Shown: one piece after another, positions 19,354-28,478 of the stretch
Layout: each line of letters begins with the position of its first letter
How positions within the stretch are numbered: position 1 is the first letter of the stretch
Source of the DNA: Thiorhodococcus drewsii AZ1
GTDB lineage: Bacteria; Pseudomonadota; Gammaproteobacteria; Chromatiales; Chromatiaceae
Assembly (NCBI RefSeq): GCF_000224065.1
Contig: NZ_AFWT01000004.1
Location: 124,001-188,000, forward strand
DNA length: 64,000 bases
Direction of reading: 5' to 3'
The notes under the pieces: model-generated
The model's input: the letters and a program-made list of their open reading frames with translations, nothing else
Database searches by the model: none
Told to the model about the DNA's origin: nothing
Position numbers and translations under genes: made by a program

Positions 19354-19674
19354 TCAGGCGGCATCCACGATCGGATAGCCATGGCGCGCCCAGGCAATGA
19401 CGCCGCCACGCAAGTTCAAAACCCGACCGTAGCCTTGTTGCATCATGAAAGAGCACGCCTGATATGAGCGGGCACCACTGCGGCAATAAAGCACCACATC
19501 CCGATCCTTCGGCAATTCGTTCATCCGTACTGGAATCAGATGCATCGGCATCTGTAGGGCGCCGGGAATGACGCCCTGCGCCATCTCTGCCGGGGTGCGA
19601 ATGTCCACCAGGAGCACATCCTCACCGTCCAGAAGCCGCTGGCGCAGCGGCTCTGATTCGATTTCGTTGACCAC
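19354..19674 (-). CDS. rhd: Single-domain rhodanese (sulfurtransferase)
   Basis: A 106-residue rhodanese-like domain with the active-site loop CRSGARS (Cys64) and the CH2A motif DIRTPAEMAQGVIPGA. It transfers sulfane sulfur from donors such as thiosulfate or persulfides to carriers like TusA. The start is a GTG, with AGGA about 9 bases upstream. It is the first gene of the operon with tusA and dsrE2 and is divergent from cysG. No signal peptide is present, so it acts in the cytoplasm. Confidence 0.94.
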   Translation of the reverse strand: MVNEIESEPLRQRLLDGEDVLLVDIRTPAEMAQGVIPGALQMPMHLIPVRMNELPKDRDVVLYCRSGARSYQACSFMMQQGYGRVLNLRGGVIAWARHGYPIVDAA

Positions 19675-19705
19675 GCTGCCGTCCTACCATAAAACTAAGC
19701 AATTA

Positions 19706-19732
19706 AGTATATTAAGGACTTTTGAATACCAA
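19706..19732 (-). promoter_or_regulatory. Candidate promoter for the rhd-tusA-dsrE2 operon
   Basis: On the minus strand TATACT (19711-19706) is a good -10 hexamer within an AT-rich stretch that stands out from the GC-rich surroundings. TTGGTA (19732-19727) is a possible -35, but only 15 bp separate them, shorter than the usual 17. The position, about 35 bp before the rhd start, is suitable. Confidence 0.4.
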
Positions 19733-19779
19733 CTCAACGACCCTGTGGGCGCAACACCACCGAGACCACTGAGATGACC

Positions 19780-21201
19780 ATGGAACTCCTCCCGATCTTT
19801 CTCGACCTCAATGGCAAGCCCTGTCTGGTGGTCGGTGGCGGCACCACGGCGGCCCGCAAGGTGGGTAGCCTGCTACGCTCAGGCGCAGCCATCACCCTCG
19901 TCTCACCGACGCTCTGCGAAACGCTTGCGTGCAAGGCCGAGGCAGGTGAGTTCCGCTATCTCGCACGCTGCTTCGAGCCGCAGGACCTGCCGGGCAACCG
20001 ACTCATCATCGCAGCGACCGACGAGGACGAGACCAACCGCCACATCGCCCAGCTCGCCAACGCGCTCGACATCCCCGTCAACGTGGTCGACGACCCAGAG
20101 GCCTGCTCCTTTCTGCTGCCATCCATCGTCGACCGCTCGCCGGTCACGGTCGCCATCTCGACCGGCAAGGCGTCTCCCGTCCTGGCGCGCCTGCTGCGCA
20201 CCCGACTGGAATCGCTGATCCCCGCCGGTTACGGCCGGCTCGCCGAGTTCAGCGGACGCTATCGCCATCGCGTGAAGACGCGCTTCACCGACCAACGCGA
20301 CCGTCGCCGCTTCTGGGATCGCGTGTTGCAGGGGGCGGTCGCCGAACGCGTCTTCGCCGGCCAGTTCGAGGAGGCCGAGGCCATCATCGAGCAGGAGCTG
20401 GCACCGGACGCCCTGGACCAGGACATGGGTGAGGTCTATCTGGTCGGCGCCGGCCCGGGCGATCCGGACCTTCTGACCTTCCGCGCCCTGCGTCTGATGC
20501 AGCAGGCCGACGTAGTGGTCTACGACCGCCTGGTCGCCGCGCCGATTCTGGAGATGACCCGCCGCGACGCCCGCCGCATCTATGTCGGCAAGCAGCGCGA
20601 CCATCATGCGATGCGTCAGGAGGAGATCAACCGGCTGCTCGCCGACCTGGCCAAGGACGGGTTCCGCGTGCTGCGGCTCAAGGGCGGCGACCCCTTCATC
20701 TTCGGGCGCGGCGGCGAGGAGATCGACACCCTGGCCGCCGAGGGCATCCCCTTCCAGGTCATCCCCGGCATCACCGCCGCCTCGGGCTGCGCCGCCTATG
20801 CGGGTATCCCGCTGACTCACCGCGATCATGCCCAGTCGGTCACCTTCGTGACGGGCCATCTCAAGGATGGCAGCATCGATCTCAACTGGTCGGCGCTCGC
20901 CCAGCCGAACCAGACGGTGGTTTTCTACATGGGACTGGTCGGATTGCCCATCATCGTCGAGCGACTCATGGCCCACGGCGTCCCCGCCGAGATGCCGATC
21001 GCTCTGGTCGAACAGGGCACGACCCATATGCAGCGGGTCCACACGGGGACGCTCGCGAACATCGGCGACATCGTCACCACCGCGCAACCGCAGCCACCGA
21101 CACTGGTCATCGTGGGCGAGGTGGTCAAGCTGCGCGACAAGCTCAACTGGTTCAGCCCGCCGGACGAGCCGGTGCAGGGCGCTACCGCGCCGATCCTCTA
21201 A
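19780..21201 (+). CDS. cysG: Siroheme synthase (trifunctional)
   Basis: CysG makes siroheme from uroporphyrinogen III. The 473-residue protein has the N-terminal precorrin-2 dehydrogenase/ferrochelatase part (about 1-205; NAD-binding LVVGGGTTAARKVGSLL) and the C-terminal SAM-dependent uroporphyrinogen methyltransferase part (about 215-460; VYLVGAGPGDPDLLT and RLKGGDPFIFGRGGEE). I use the ATG giving MELLPIFLDL, as in homologues; another ATG two codons earlier is possible. The gene is divergent from the sulfur-transfer operon. Siroheme is the cofactor of sulfite reductases, including reverse-acting DsrAB, so the placement suits a sulfur oxidiser. Its end overlaps the convergent c-di-GMP gene by 4 bases. 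Confidence 0.96.
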   Translation: MELLPIFLDLNGKPCLVVGGGTTAARKVGSLLRSGAAITLVSPTLCETLACKAEAGEFRYLARCFEPQDLPGNRLIIAATDEDETNRHIAQLANALDIPVNVVDDPEACSFLLPSIVDRSPVTVAISTGKASPVLARLLRTRLESLIPAGYGRLAEFSGRYRHRVKTRFTDQRDRRRFWDRVLQGAVAERVFAGQFEEAEAIIEQELAPDALDQDMGEVYLVGAGPGDPDLLTFRALRLMQQADVVVYDRLVAAPILEMTRRDARRIYVGKQRDHHAMRQEEINRLLADLAKDGFRVLRLKGGDPFIFGRGGEEIDTLAAEGIPFQVIPGITAASGCAAYAGIPLTHRDHAQSVTFVTGHLKDGSIDLNWSALAQPNQTVVFYMGLVGLPIIVERLMAHGVPAEMPIALVEQGTTHMQRVHTGTLANIGDIVTTAQPQPPTLVIVGEVVKLRDKLNWFSPPDEPVQGATAPIL

Positions 21202-23741
21202 ATCTCAGCCACACCGAGCGCCGAGGGTGTGGCATCGTTCTCCCGCCACAGGCGCTCGATCTCATCGCCCGGCATCGGTCGGGCGAAGCAATAGCCCTGG
21301 AGCACATCGCACTCCATCCGGGCCAGCATTTCAGCCTGCTCTAGCGTCTCGACTCCCTCGGCCACAACACCCATTCCGAGCGTCTTGCTCAGATTCACGA
21401 TGGTCTTGACGATGGCCTCGGCACCCGCGTCCTCGACCGCTTCGTGGACGAACGATCGATCGATTTTGATGACGTCCACCGGCAGGCGCCGCAGATAGGA
21501 CAGGCTCGAATGGCCGGTACCGAAATCGTCGATGGCCACCGTGACACCCATCGCCCGAAGCGCCGCCAGGATGGGCGAAGTCTGGCCTGGATTCGCCATG
21601 ACACAGCTCTCGGTGACCTCGACCTCCAAGAGTGTCGGGGAAATCCCCTGCCGTTCGCACTCGATCCGGATCATGCCGGCCAGATCGTCATGCACCAGCT
21701 GGCGCACCGAGACATTGATGGCGATCTTCCGCCAGCCATGACCGGCACGATGCCAGCGTGCGATCTGAGCACAGGCCTCGGCCAGCACCCAGCCCCCGAT
21801 CTGGCCGATGAGCCCGCAATCCTCGGCGACCGGCACGAACCGATCCGGCGGCACGAAGCCCTGCTCGCCGCGATTCCAACGCAACAATGCCTCGAACCCA
21901 AGAAAGGCATGATCCGAGGCGGTCACCTTGGGCTGGTAATAGAGCGATAGCTCCTGGCGCTCCATGGCCTCGCGCAAGGCCAGCTCCAACTCCAGACGTT
22001 GACTGGCCTGATCGGCGAAAATCGGCTGAAAGAAATGATAGGTGTTGCGGCCGGCCGCTTTGGCGGCATAGAGCGCCATATCGGCGTTCTTCATAAGGAC
22101 ATCCGGATCCGTGCCGTCGTCCGGATAGATGGCGATGCCGAGCGAGGAGCGCACGTGCATCCGGTTATTCGGAAGCTCGAAGGGGTGCGTAAAGGCATCC
22201 AGCAGTTCGTGCGCCAATACCACGGCATCCGCCGGCTGATGAAGGTCGGCCATCAGCACCACGAATTCGTCGCCGCCGAGCCTGACCAGGGTATCGCTGG
22301 CGCGCAGCCGAAACTTGAGACGTTCGGCGATCTCACACAAGAGCTGATCGCCCACGTGGTGCCCGAGGCTGTCGTTGACGGCCTTGAATTGATCCAGATC
22401 GAAGATGAGCACCCCAAATCGACTGCCATGACGCTGCGATCGAGCAATACCGTGCTCAAGCCGGTCCCGCAGCAGCTTACGATTGCCCAATCCGGTGAGT
22501 GGATCGTGCAGCGCCTGGTGCAGCAGCTGCTGGTCCTTGTGATAGTCCTGGGTGACGTCGCTGAAGACGGAAACGTAGTGCGTCGTCTGTCCCTCGGCGT
22601 CGCACACCACGTCGATGGCACGCCGCTCCAGGAAGACCTCTCCATCCTTGCGACGGCTCCACATCTCGCCATCCCAGCGCCCAGTCGAGCGCAAGCGCTG
22701 CCAAAGCTGGTCAAAAAAGTCCTCTCCGTGCCGATCTGAGCGCAACAGCTTGAAGGATCGTCCGATGACCTCGTCTGACGCGTAACCGGTAATGCGCGTG
22801 AAGGCGGGATTGACCTCAAGGATGTCCCCATCGACCCCCATGACCATGATGCCCTCGGCGGTATTCTGGATCACCGAGAAGGCGAGCCGCATGCGTGCCG
22901 TCCGCTCCTCGACCTCCGCCTCCAGCTCCAGGCTGTGCTCCAGAAGCCGCTGCTGGGCGGAAAGCAATTCCTGATTGAGCCGATCGACGACCGAGCGTTG
23001 CTCACGCATCTCACCGAGCAGCGCCTGATTCTCGATCAAACGCTGCTGGGCCATGACCAGGACATCGCGCGTGCGGGCATGGCTGAACAGCGACAGGGCC
23101 GTGAAGCCGATACCGAGCACGAAGACGACCGGACCCGAGCCCGGCGTATCCAAGATCATGATGGAGGCCGGCACCATCAAACAGAGGATGTAGAGACGCG
23201 CCGACCAGAGCACGGGTGCAAGCACTGCGGCACCGCCTCCCGCGAGACCGGCGATGATGGCGATGAGGGCGAGCCGCTCGACCGGCTCGGCGGACGGAAA
23301 GACCAGGATCGGCAGCGCCGCCCAAACCAAGCTGTTCAACACCAACGGCCACTCGAACATGCGCGCGCGGGTCCGGGTGCTCAAACCCTCCCGATATGAC
23401 TCATGGACCAAAAGCAGCAGCATGCGCAGCGCGAAGACCGCGAGTCCCGCGACGAGCCAGAGCGGTTCGATCAGCGCGTGGGTGTGGAGCCAGTGGATGC
23501 CCGCCATCCCGAGCATAGAGATGGCCGTCATTGGGATGCCTGCTCGCCCCTGACGGAAGGCCTCGTCGATCAACGCCGAATGCAACTGCTCGACAGCCGC
23601 CGCACTGGATTCGGGGGCAAGCGCGCTGAAGCGCCCTCCACACGCCGGTGAAGAGCGAGTCGCACATCCATCGTCGCCGACCTCGTCACGAGCGACGGCG
23701 ACACCATCGATTCGATTGGGATCCCCCATTGACCACCCCAT
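21198..23741 (-). CDS. Membrane-bound PAS-GGDEF-EAL cyclic-di-GMP enzyme
   Basis: An 847-residue signalling protein. The N-terminal third has several hydrophobic helices (about residues 65-225), then a coiled coil (about 230-285), a PAS domain (about 290-400), a GGDEF domain with intact GGDEF at 489-493, and an EAL domain with EALLRW from 617 and DDFGTGHSSLSYL. Both motifs are intact, so it could both make and degrade c-di-GMP. The PAS domain suggests redox or ligand sensing, but no cofactor can be named. It overlaps cysG tail to tail by 4 bases. An alternative start four codons later (23729) is possible. Confidence 0.94.
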   Translation of the reverse strand: MGWSMGDPNRIDGVAVARDEVGDDGCATRSSPACGGRFSALAPESSAAAVEQLHSALIDEAFRQGRAGIPMTAISMLGMAGIHWLHTHALIEPLWLVAGLAVFALRMLLLLVHESYREGLSTRTRARMFEWPLVLNSLVWAALPILVFPSAEPVERLALIAIIAGLAGGGAAVLAPVLWSARLYILCLMVPASIMILDTPGSGPVVFVLGIGFTALSLFSHARTRDVLVMAQQRLIENQALLGEMREQRSVVDRLNQELLSAQQRLLEHSLELEAEVEERTARMRLAFSVIQNTAEGIMVMGVDGDILEVNPAFTRITGYASDEVIGRSFKLLRSDRHGEDFFDQLWQRLRSTGRWDGEMWSRRKDGEVFLERRAIDVVCDAEGQTTHYVSVFSDVTQDYHKDQQLLHQALHDPLTGLGNRKLLRDRLEHGIARSQRHGSRFGVLIFDLDQFKAVNDSLGHHVGDQLLCEIAERLKFRLRASDTLVRLGGDEFVVLMADLHQPADAVVLAHELLDAFTHPFELPNNRMHVRSSLGIAIYPDDGTDPDVLMKNADMALYAAKAAGRNTYHFFQPIFADQASQRLELELALREAMERQELSLYYQPKVTASDHAFLGFEALLRWNRGEQGFVPPDRFVPVAEDCGLIGQIGGWVLAEACAQIARWHRAGHGWRKIAINVSVRQLVHDDLAGMIRIECERQGISPTLLEVEVTESCVMANPGQTSPILAALRAMGVTVAIDDFGTGHSSLSYLRRLPVDVIKIDRSFVHEAVEDAGAEAIVKTIVNLSKTLGMGVVAEGVETLEQAEMLARMECDVLQGYCFARPMPGDEIERLWRENDATPSALGVAEI

Positions 23742-24305
23742 CCTTGCTACCGAATACCCCGCACAACGCCGGGATGCATCGCCGTCGTCAACGACCGTAA
23801 GCCGCTAAAGGAGAACGGAAACCCAGACATCGCGGTCGTCGAACCCCGAGCACGAAACCCGTGAAAAAGCCGTAACGACATCCTCACACGGCGAGAAGGA
23901 GACGCCCGAAACAACACAGGGCGCAACGAGGCGTCTCTACACCTATTGTGCAGGCGCGTTCGGATCCATAGCAATAACCCTGCCCGAGCGGCCCCCGACA
24001 CCCCGTCGCCGGAACATCGGCCCAAATGTGCTGTCTCCTGGTGGGCGATAATCTGCTCGCCTCATCCACGAACCGGGACGACCGACGGGGATCGAGCGAG
24101 AGCGCGAAGGCTGTACCGCGCCGGTTAGGACTCGACTAAACTAGTCGGGTCCCACGCCAGAAACACAAGAGCAACAGAGCGAGAACGGGCGATCCACCGA
24201 ACGCGCACTTCGAGCAGAGGCGACAGCACCGCCCGGGCACCTATCGATCGGCGGCGAGCGCCGGACGGCCGATTCCAAATTCCCGAGCGTTCAGCCACCA
24301 TCAAG
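23742..24305. other. Long intergenic region before the ter cluster
   Basis: About 560 bp with no supported gene. A 61-codon minus-strand frame (24125-24310) has no recognisable product or start signal. The region probably holds the promoter of the c-di-GMP gene and the distal part of the ter promoter region. Confidence 0.5.
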
Positions 24306-24330
24306 TTCAATCGCCCGATTGAAATTCAAT
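24306..24330. promoter_or_regulatory. Overlapping palindromes (candidate operator) upstream of terD
   Basis: TTCAATCG-CC-CGATTGAA is a perfect 8-bp inverted repeat (24306-24323). Its right half is shared with a second palindrome, ATTGAA-A-TTCAAT (24318-24330), so the hexamer TTCAAT/ATTGAA occurs three times in alternation. It lies 22 bp before the start of the first terD gene, just ahead of the ribosome-binding site. The position fits an operator of a dimeric regulator or a 5' leader hairpin. The regulator is unknown. Confidence 0.5.
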
Positions 24331-24352
24331 CACTACTAATAAGGAGAACTAC

Positions 24353-24931
24353 ATGGCCATCAGCCTGCAGAAAGGCGGCAACGTCAGCCTGACCAAGACC
24401 GATCCCGGCTTGACCAACGTCCTCGTCGGACTGGGTTGGGACGCACGCTCCACCGACGGCGCCGCATTCGACCTGGATGCCAGCGTCTTCCTGGTCGGCG
24501 AAGACGGCAAGGTGCTGTCGGACGGGCATTTCGTCTTCTACAACCAGAAGACCTCGCCCGACGGTGCCGTGGTCCATGCCGGCGACAACACCACCGGCGA
24601 GGGCGAGGGCGACGACGAGACCGTGAGCATCAACCTGCCCGGCGTCGAGGCCGGCGTGCAGCGCGTCGTCTTCGCCGTCACCATCCATGAGGCCGAGTCC
24701 CGCAAACAGAACTTCGGCATGGTCCGCAACGCCTTCATGCGCGTCCTGAACAAGGATTCCAACACCGAACTGGCCCGCTTCGACCTCTCGGAAGATTACT
24801 CTACCGAAACCGCCATGGTGTTCGGCGAGATCTACCGTCACGGCAGCGAATGGAAGTTCAAGGCCGTGGGCCAGGGCTTCGCCGGCGGTCTAGGCGCGCT
24901 GGCAAAGGATCACGGGGTCAACATCGGCTGA
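24353..24931 (+). CDS. terD: TerD-family stress protein
   Basis: TerD-domain proteins bind calcium and belong to the tellurite/stress-resistance Ter system, a proposed membrane-linked sensing complex. The 192-residue protein is a single TerD domain with [15 protein letters not shown] at the start, the GLGWDAR motif, [15 protein letters not shown], and the acidic loop GEGEGDDE typical of the calcium site. AAGGAG lies 6 bases upstream. It opens a cluster that includes two more TerD proteins, TerA and TerB. It is closely similar to the product at 27884-28462. Confidence 0.93.
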   Translation: MAISLQKGGNVSLTKTDPGLTNVLVGLGWDARSTDGAAFDLDASVFLVGEDGKVLSDGHFVFYNQKTSPDGAVVHAGDNTTGEGEGDDETVSINLPGVEAGVQRVVFAVTIHEAESRKQNFGMVRNAFMRVLNKDSNTELARFDLSEDYSTETAMVFGEIYRHGSEWKFKAVGQGFAGGLGALAKDHGVNIG

Positions 24932-24935
24932 TGTT

Positions 24936-24997
24936 CAGCGACCAGCCGCCAGCTTCCGGCCTCCAGCACAATGCTGGTCGCTGGCAGCTGGTCGCTG
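24936..24997. repeat. Family B inverted repeat between terD and the AIM24-like gene
   Basis: CAGCGACCAGC (24936-24946) is exactly complementary to GCTGGTCGCTG (24987-24997, and again at 24973-24983). The inside carries CCGCCAGCTTCC, shared with the repeat at 40056-40107. The structure begins 4 bp after the terD stop and could form a strong hairpin in the ter transcript. Confidence 0.7.
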
Positions 24998-25034
24998 TCT
25001 CTGATCGCCCCCATTTAGCCGAGAGGTGAATGCC

Positions 25035-25718
25035 ATGCCGAACTTCACGATCACCGGAGAAATCGATCCCTTTCTGCACGTCAGCATGCAGAAGGGCGAG
25101 CGGATCTACTGCGAATCCGGCGCCATGGTCATGATGGAAGAGGCGCTGCAGGTGAAGGGACAGATGCGCGGCGGCCTGGGACGCGCGCTGATGCGCCGAC
25201 TCGCCACCGACGAATCGCTGTTCCAGCAAGAAATCGAAGCGGTCGGCGGCAACGGCGACTGTCTGCTCTCGCCCACCCTGCCGGGTGGCATCGAGCTGAT
25301 TCAGATCACTCCAGGCTCACCCTTCACCCTGTCCGACGGCAGCTTCCTCGCCGCCGATCACGGCGTGGACGTGCGCTCGCGGATGAACAGCCTCGGCGGC
25401 GGTCTATTCGGCGGCACCGGCGGCTTCGTCATCATGGAGGCGGTCGGACAGGGCACCCTGGCCGTGTCCGGATTCGGCGCACTCTTCACGCTCGACATCA
25501 CGCCTGATCGCGACACCGTCATCGACAACAGCCACGCGGTCGCCTGGTCGTCCAACCTCCAGTTCGAGGTCGGCATGCCCCGCACCGGGGGCGGATTCTT
25601 CGGCAACGTAGTCAATTCGGTGACCTCGGGCGAGGGGCTGGTGATCCGTTTCCGCGGCCAAGGCAAGGTTGTGGTCTGTTCGCGCAACCGGTCCATTTTC
25701 ACTCCCCAGACACACTGA
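25035..25718 (+). CDS. AIM24 / TIGR00266-family protein
   Basis: The 227-residue protein matches the AIM24/TIGR00266 family, whose members form beta-sandwich assemblies of unknown function and often occur with ter genes. Typical features are FLHVSMQKGERIYCESGAMVMM near the N-terminus and glycine-rich turns later (NSLGGGLFGGTGGF and TGGGFFGNVVNS). I start at ATG 25035 because GAGAGGTG lies just upstream; a GTG three codons earlier overlaps that site. It sits between two TerD genes on the same strand, so a shared role in the Ter complex is likely. Confidence 0.85.
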   Translation: MPNFTITGEIDPFLHVSMQKGERIYCESGAMVMMEEALQVKGQMRGGLGRALMRRLATDESLFQQEIEAVGGNGDCLLSPTLPGGIELIQITPGSPFTLSDGSFLAADHGVDVRSRMNSLGGGLFGGTGGFVIMEAVGQGTLAVSGFGALFTLDITPDRDTVIDNSHAVAWSSNLQFEVGMPRTGGGFFGNVVNSVTSGEGLVIRFRGQGKVVVCSRNRSIFTPQTH

Positions 25719-25779
25719 CGGCGCACAGCACACAAGACGCCGACGACACCACATTTCGACGACACGAGGTATTTCAGAG

Positions 25780-26376
25780 ATGGGCATCAGTCTTCAGAAG
25801 GGTCAAAAGATCTCGCTCGACAAAGAGGCCGGCGGCGGCCTGACCCGCATCGTCATGGGACTCGGCTGGGATGCCGCCCAGGCCAAGAAAGGAGGGTTCC
25901 TCGGAGGCATGTTCGGCGGGGGCGGCGACGACAGCATCGATCTCGACGCCTCCTGTCTCATGTTCGACGAGTCGGGCAACCTGCTCGACGCCGTCTGGTT
26001 CCGCCAGCTGCACAGCAAGGACGGCAGCATCACCCATACCGGCGACAACCGCACCGGCGAGGGCGAGGGTGACGACGAGCAGATCATCGTCGACCTGTCC
26101 AAGGTTCCGGCTGGGGTCAAGAGCCTGGTCTTCACCGTCAACAACTACACCGGGCAGGATTTCTCACAGGTCGCCAACGCCTTCTGCCGCATCGTCAACG
26201 GCGCCAACAACGCCGAGATCGCCCGCTACGACCTCAGCTGCCAGGGCACCCACAACGCCATGATCATGGCCAAGGTCTATCGCCATAACGGCGAGTGGAA
26301 GATGCACGCCATCGGCGAGGTCGGCCAGGGCCGCACCTTCGAGCAGATGCTGCCCCAGATCAAGCCGCATCTCTAA
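25780..26376 (+). CDS. TerD-family stress protein, TerZ-like
   Basis: A 198-residue TerD-domain protein. Compared with the other two copies it has an insertion rich in glycine (KKGGFLGGMFGGGGDD) after GLGWDAA and the SIDLDASCLMFD motif, features seen in TerZ/TerF-like members. The acidic GEGEGDDE loop is retained. CGAGGT lies about 10 bases before the ATG; the frame is open further upstream but that part is not family-like. It follows the AIM24-like gene by 61 bp and is probably in the same transcript. Confidence 0.92.
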   Translation: MGISLQKGQKISLDKEAGGGLTRIVMGLGWDAAQAKKGGFLGGMFGGGGDDSIDLDASCLMFDESGNLLDAVWFRQLHSKDGSITHTGDNRTGEGEGDDEQIIVDLSKVPAGVKSLVFTVNNYTGQDFSQVANAFCRIVNGANNAEIARYDLSCQGTHNAMIMAKVYRHNGEWKMHAIGEVGQGRTFEQMLPQIKPHL

Positions 26377-26398
26377 GAAGGTCTGCGGCACACCTCGC

Positions 26399-26605
26399 AT
26401 GACCCCAGACGGGTTCAACGGAACGGCCCCCAATGCGCGCGCCCTGCTCGATCCGATTCGGCAGGGCGCCGCCGAATTCAATCCACCCTATCTGGCGCTG
26501 CACGGCCAGACGCATGGCGTTCAACGGTGCAAGGCGTCGATAGTCGCAACCGAGGGACGCATTCTGGAGGCGCCCGGCTACCGCCGCGTCGAGGTTCATT
26601 CGTGA
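26399..26605 (+). CDS. Unrecognised 68-residue protein coupled to the PRTase gene
   Basis: I do not recognise this protein. Its TGA stop overlaps the GTG start of the next gene as GTGA, the arrangement of translationally coupled genes, and codon third positions are GC-rich like the neighbours. The only visible ribosome-binding sequence (AAGAAGG) is 16 bases before the ATG, which is far. It could be a small subunit of the Ter-linked enzyme set, a remnant of a longer gene, or a leader that sets translation of the PRTase. No transmembrane segment or metal motif is visible. Confidence 0.45.
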   Translation: MTPDGFNGTAPNARALLDPIRQGAAEFNPPYLALHGQTHGVQRCKASIVATEGRILEAPGYRRVEVHS

Positions 26606-27765
26606 CGACACGCCATATCCAACTGGACACCGGACGGCTCTCCGTCCGGGTCCGCGAATCCGCCTTTGCGCTCGACGAACTCTGCGGTTTCGCCGCGCGC
26701 AACAACCTCAAGCGCGGCTTCCTCTTTCTGAGCAAGGTGCTCGGCAAGCACTGGCCGGCCCGCCCGAGCCAGATGCGACGTATCCACCGCCATCTCGCCG
26801 CCCAGCTCGCGCCCGCCATCGGACCCAGGGCCTTTATCGCCATGGCGGAAACCGCAACCGGGCTCGGCCAGGGCGTCTTCGAAGCCGCCTTGGAGCAGGA
26901 TCCGCACACGCCCGGCCTCTTCGTCCACTCAACCCGCTACCGGGTCGAGGGGCGCCGTTTTCTGGAGTTTCTGGAACCCCACTGCCACGCGCCGGACCAG
27001 ACGCTCTATCTGCCCCTGCGGCCCGAGCATCTCGACACCTTCGCTCAGGCGCGCGAACTGATCCTGATCGACGACGAAATCAGCACCGGGACCACCCTGT
27101 GCAATCTGGTCGAGGCCTATCGTTCCTTCAATCCGGCGATCGAACGGGTTCAGTTCGTCTGCATCACCGACTTCAGCGGGGCGGACAGCGCCGAGCGCTT
27201 CAGCGAACGTCTCGGCTTACCGGTGTCCTGTCGGTCTGCGCTGCACGCCGACTTCGACTTCCAGCCCGGACCGCCGCTGTCCGCCGAGATTCCGCCAACA
27301 GCAGTCGGGGCCAATCGGCGCGAGCCGGGCCAGATCGCCGATACACTGGGACGTTTCGGCATCGACCGGGCGCTCCAGGTTCCGACCGAGGTCCTGTCAC
27401 AGACGACCGATGGACTGGAACCGGGCGCCCCCATTCTGGTCCTTGGAACCGGAGAGTTCATGCACGCGGCCTTTCGCATCGGACTGGAGCTGGAGGCGCA
27501 CGGTTTCACCGTTTCGGTACAGGCGACCACCCGTTCGCCCATCCTCGTCGGGGCCGACGTGCAACGCTGCCTGATCTTCGGGGACAATTATGACGAGGGC
27601 ATCGCCAACTATCTCTACAACGTCGATCCCGCCGACTATGCGCGCATCCTCGTCTGTCACGAGACGCCGAGTGAGGGACTCGATGAACTTATGGAGGCCC
27701 TGAATCCAAACGAACAGATGCGGTCCAACTGCATGACCTACCGTTACCCGGATGCCCCCGACTGA
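26602..27765 (+). CDS. Ter-associated phosphoribosyltransferase with TRSP domain
   Basis: This 387-residue protein matches the Ter-cluster orotate-PRTase-like family followed by a TRSP domain. The PRPP-binding motif is LILIDDEISTGTT in the N-terminal half. The C-terminal domain (about 270-385) carries LVLGTGEFMHAAFRIG and ends NCMTYRYP. Work on Ter systems (Anantharaman, Iyer and Aravind) predicts that such PRTases join a base-like group to a ribose phosphate to make a nucleoside-like metabolite, with HAD, ATP-grasp and lyase partners. The GTG start overlaps the previous frame's stop. The activity has not been shown biochemically as far as I know. Confidence 0.85.
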   Translation: MTTRHIQLDTGRLSVRVRESAFALDELCGFAARNNLKRGFLFLSKVLGKHWPARPSQMRRIHRHLAAQLAPAIGPRAFIAMAETATGLGQGVFEAALEQDPHTPGLFVHSTRYRVEGRRFLEFLEPHCHAPDQTLYLPLRPEHLDTFAQARELILIDDEISTGTTLCNLVEAYRSFNPAIERVQFVCITDFSGADSAERFSERLGLPVSCRSALHADFDFQPGPPLSAEIPPTAVGANRREPGQIADTLGRFGIDRALQVPTEVLSQTTDGLEPGAPILVLGTGEFMHAAFRIGLELEAHGFTVSVQATTRSPILVGADVQRCLIFGDNYDEGIANYLYNVDPADYARILVCHETPSEGLDELMEALNPNEQMRSNCMTYRYPDAPD

Positions 27766-27883
27766 GGCAGGACATCCGGAATGGTCGCCCTCCCCGCCCG
27801 CCTGGCGTGACGCTTCACCCAGCGGTCACCGGGCACGGGCAGAATAGACAGCCATTCATTTTCGATAGCGAACGGAGACTCTC

Positions 27884-28462
27884 ATGGCCATCAGCTTGAA
27901 CAAAGGCGGCAACGTCAATCTGAGCAAGGAGGCGCCCAACCTGGTAAACGCCCTGGTGGGCCTGGGCTGGGACGCGCGCGCAACCGACGGACAGGCATTC
28001 GACCTGGACGCCAGCCTCTTCATGGTAAAAGAGGACGGCAAGGTCCCAAGCGACGCCCATTTCATCTTCTACAACCAGAAGACATCCCCGGACGGCTCGA
28101 TCAACCATACGGGCGACAACCTGACCGGTGCCGGCGAAGGCGACGACGAATCCATCAAGGTCAATCTGCCCAAGGTCCCGCCAGAGATCCAGCGTCTGGT
28201 GATCGTGGTCACCATCCACGAGGCCGAGGCTCGCCACCAAAACTTCGGACAGGTCAGCAACGCCTTCGTGCGGGTCGTCAACGAGGACACCAATCAGGAG
28301 GTGGTCCGCTTCGACCTCTCCGAGGACTACTCCACCGAGACCGCCATGATCTTCGGCGAGCTCTATCGCCATAGCGGCGACTGGAAATTCCGCGCCGTCG
28401 GCCAAGGCTATGCCGGCGGACTGCGCGCGCTGGCGCTCCAGCACGGCGTCAACGTCGGCTGA
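27884..28462 (+). CDS. terD: TerD-family stress protein (second copy)
   Basis: A 192-residue TerD protein, aligned end to end with the product at 24353-24931: same MAISL.KGGNV start, [16 protein letters not shown], a shifted acidic loop (GAGEGDDE), [10 protein letters not shown] and the GVNVG end. The pair probably arose by duplication within the cluster. CGGAG lies 6-7 bases before the ATG. A palindromic repeat element follows directly and separates it from the TerA-like gene. Confidence 0.93.
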   Translation: MAISLNKGGNVNLSKEAPNLVNALVGLGWDARATDGQAFDLDASLFMVKEDGKVPSDAHFIFYNQKTSPDGSINHTGDNLTGAGEGDDESIKVNLPKVPPEIQRLVIVVTIHEAEARHQNFGQVSNAFVRVVNEDTNQEVVRFDLSEDYSTETAMIFGELYRHSGDWKFRAVGQGYAGGLRALALQHGVNVG

Positions 28463-28478
28463 TCCCTACCCTCAGATA

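Noticed and set aside
24125-24310. 61-codon minus-strand frame in the ter leader
   Set aside because: Runs into the palindromic operator candidate and has no recognisable product.
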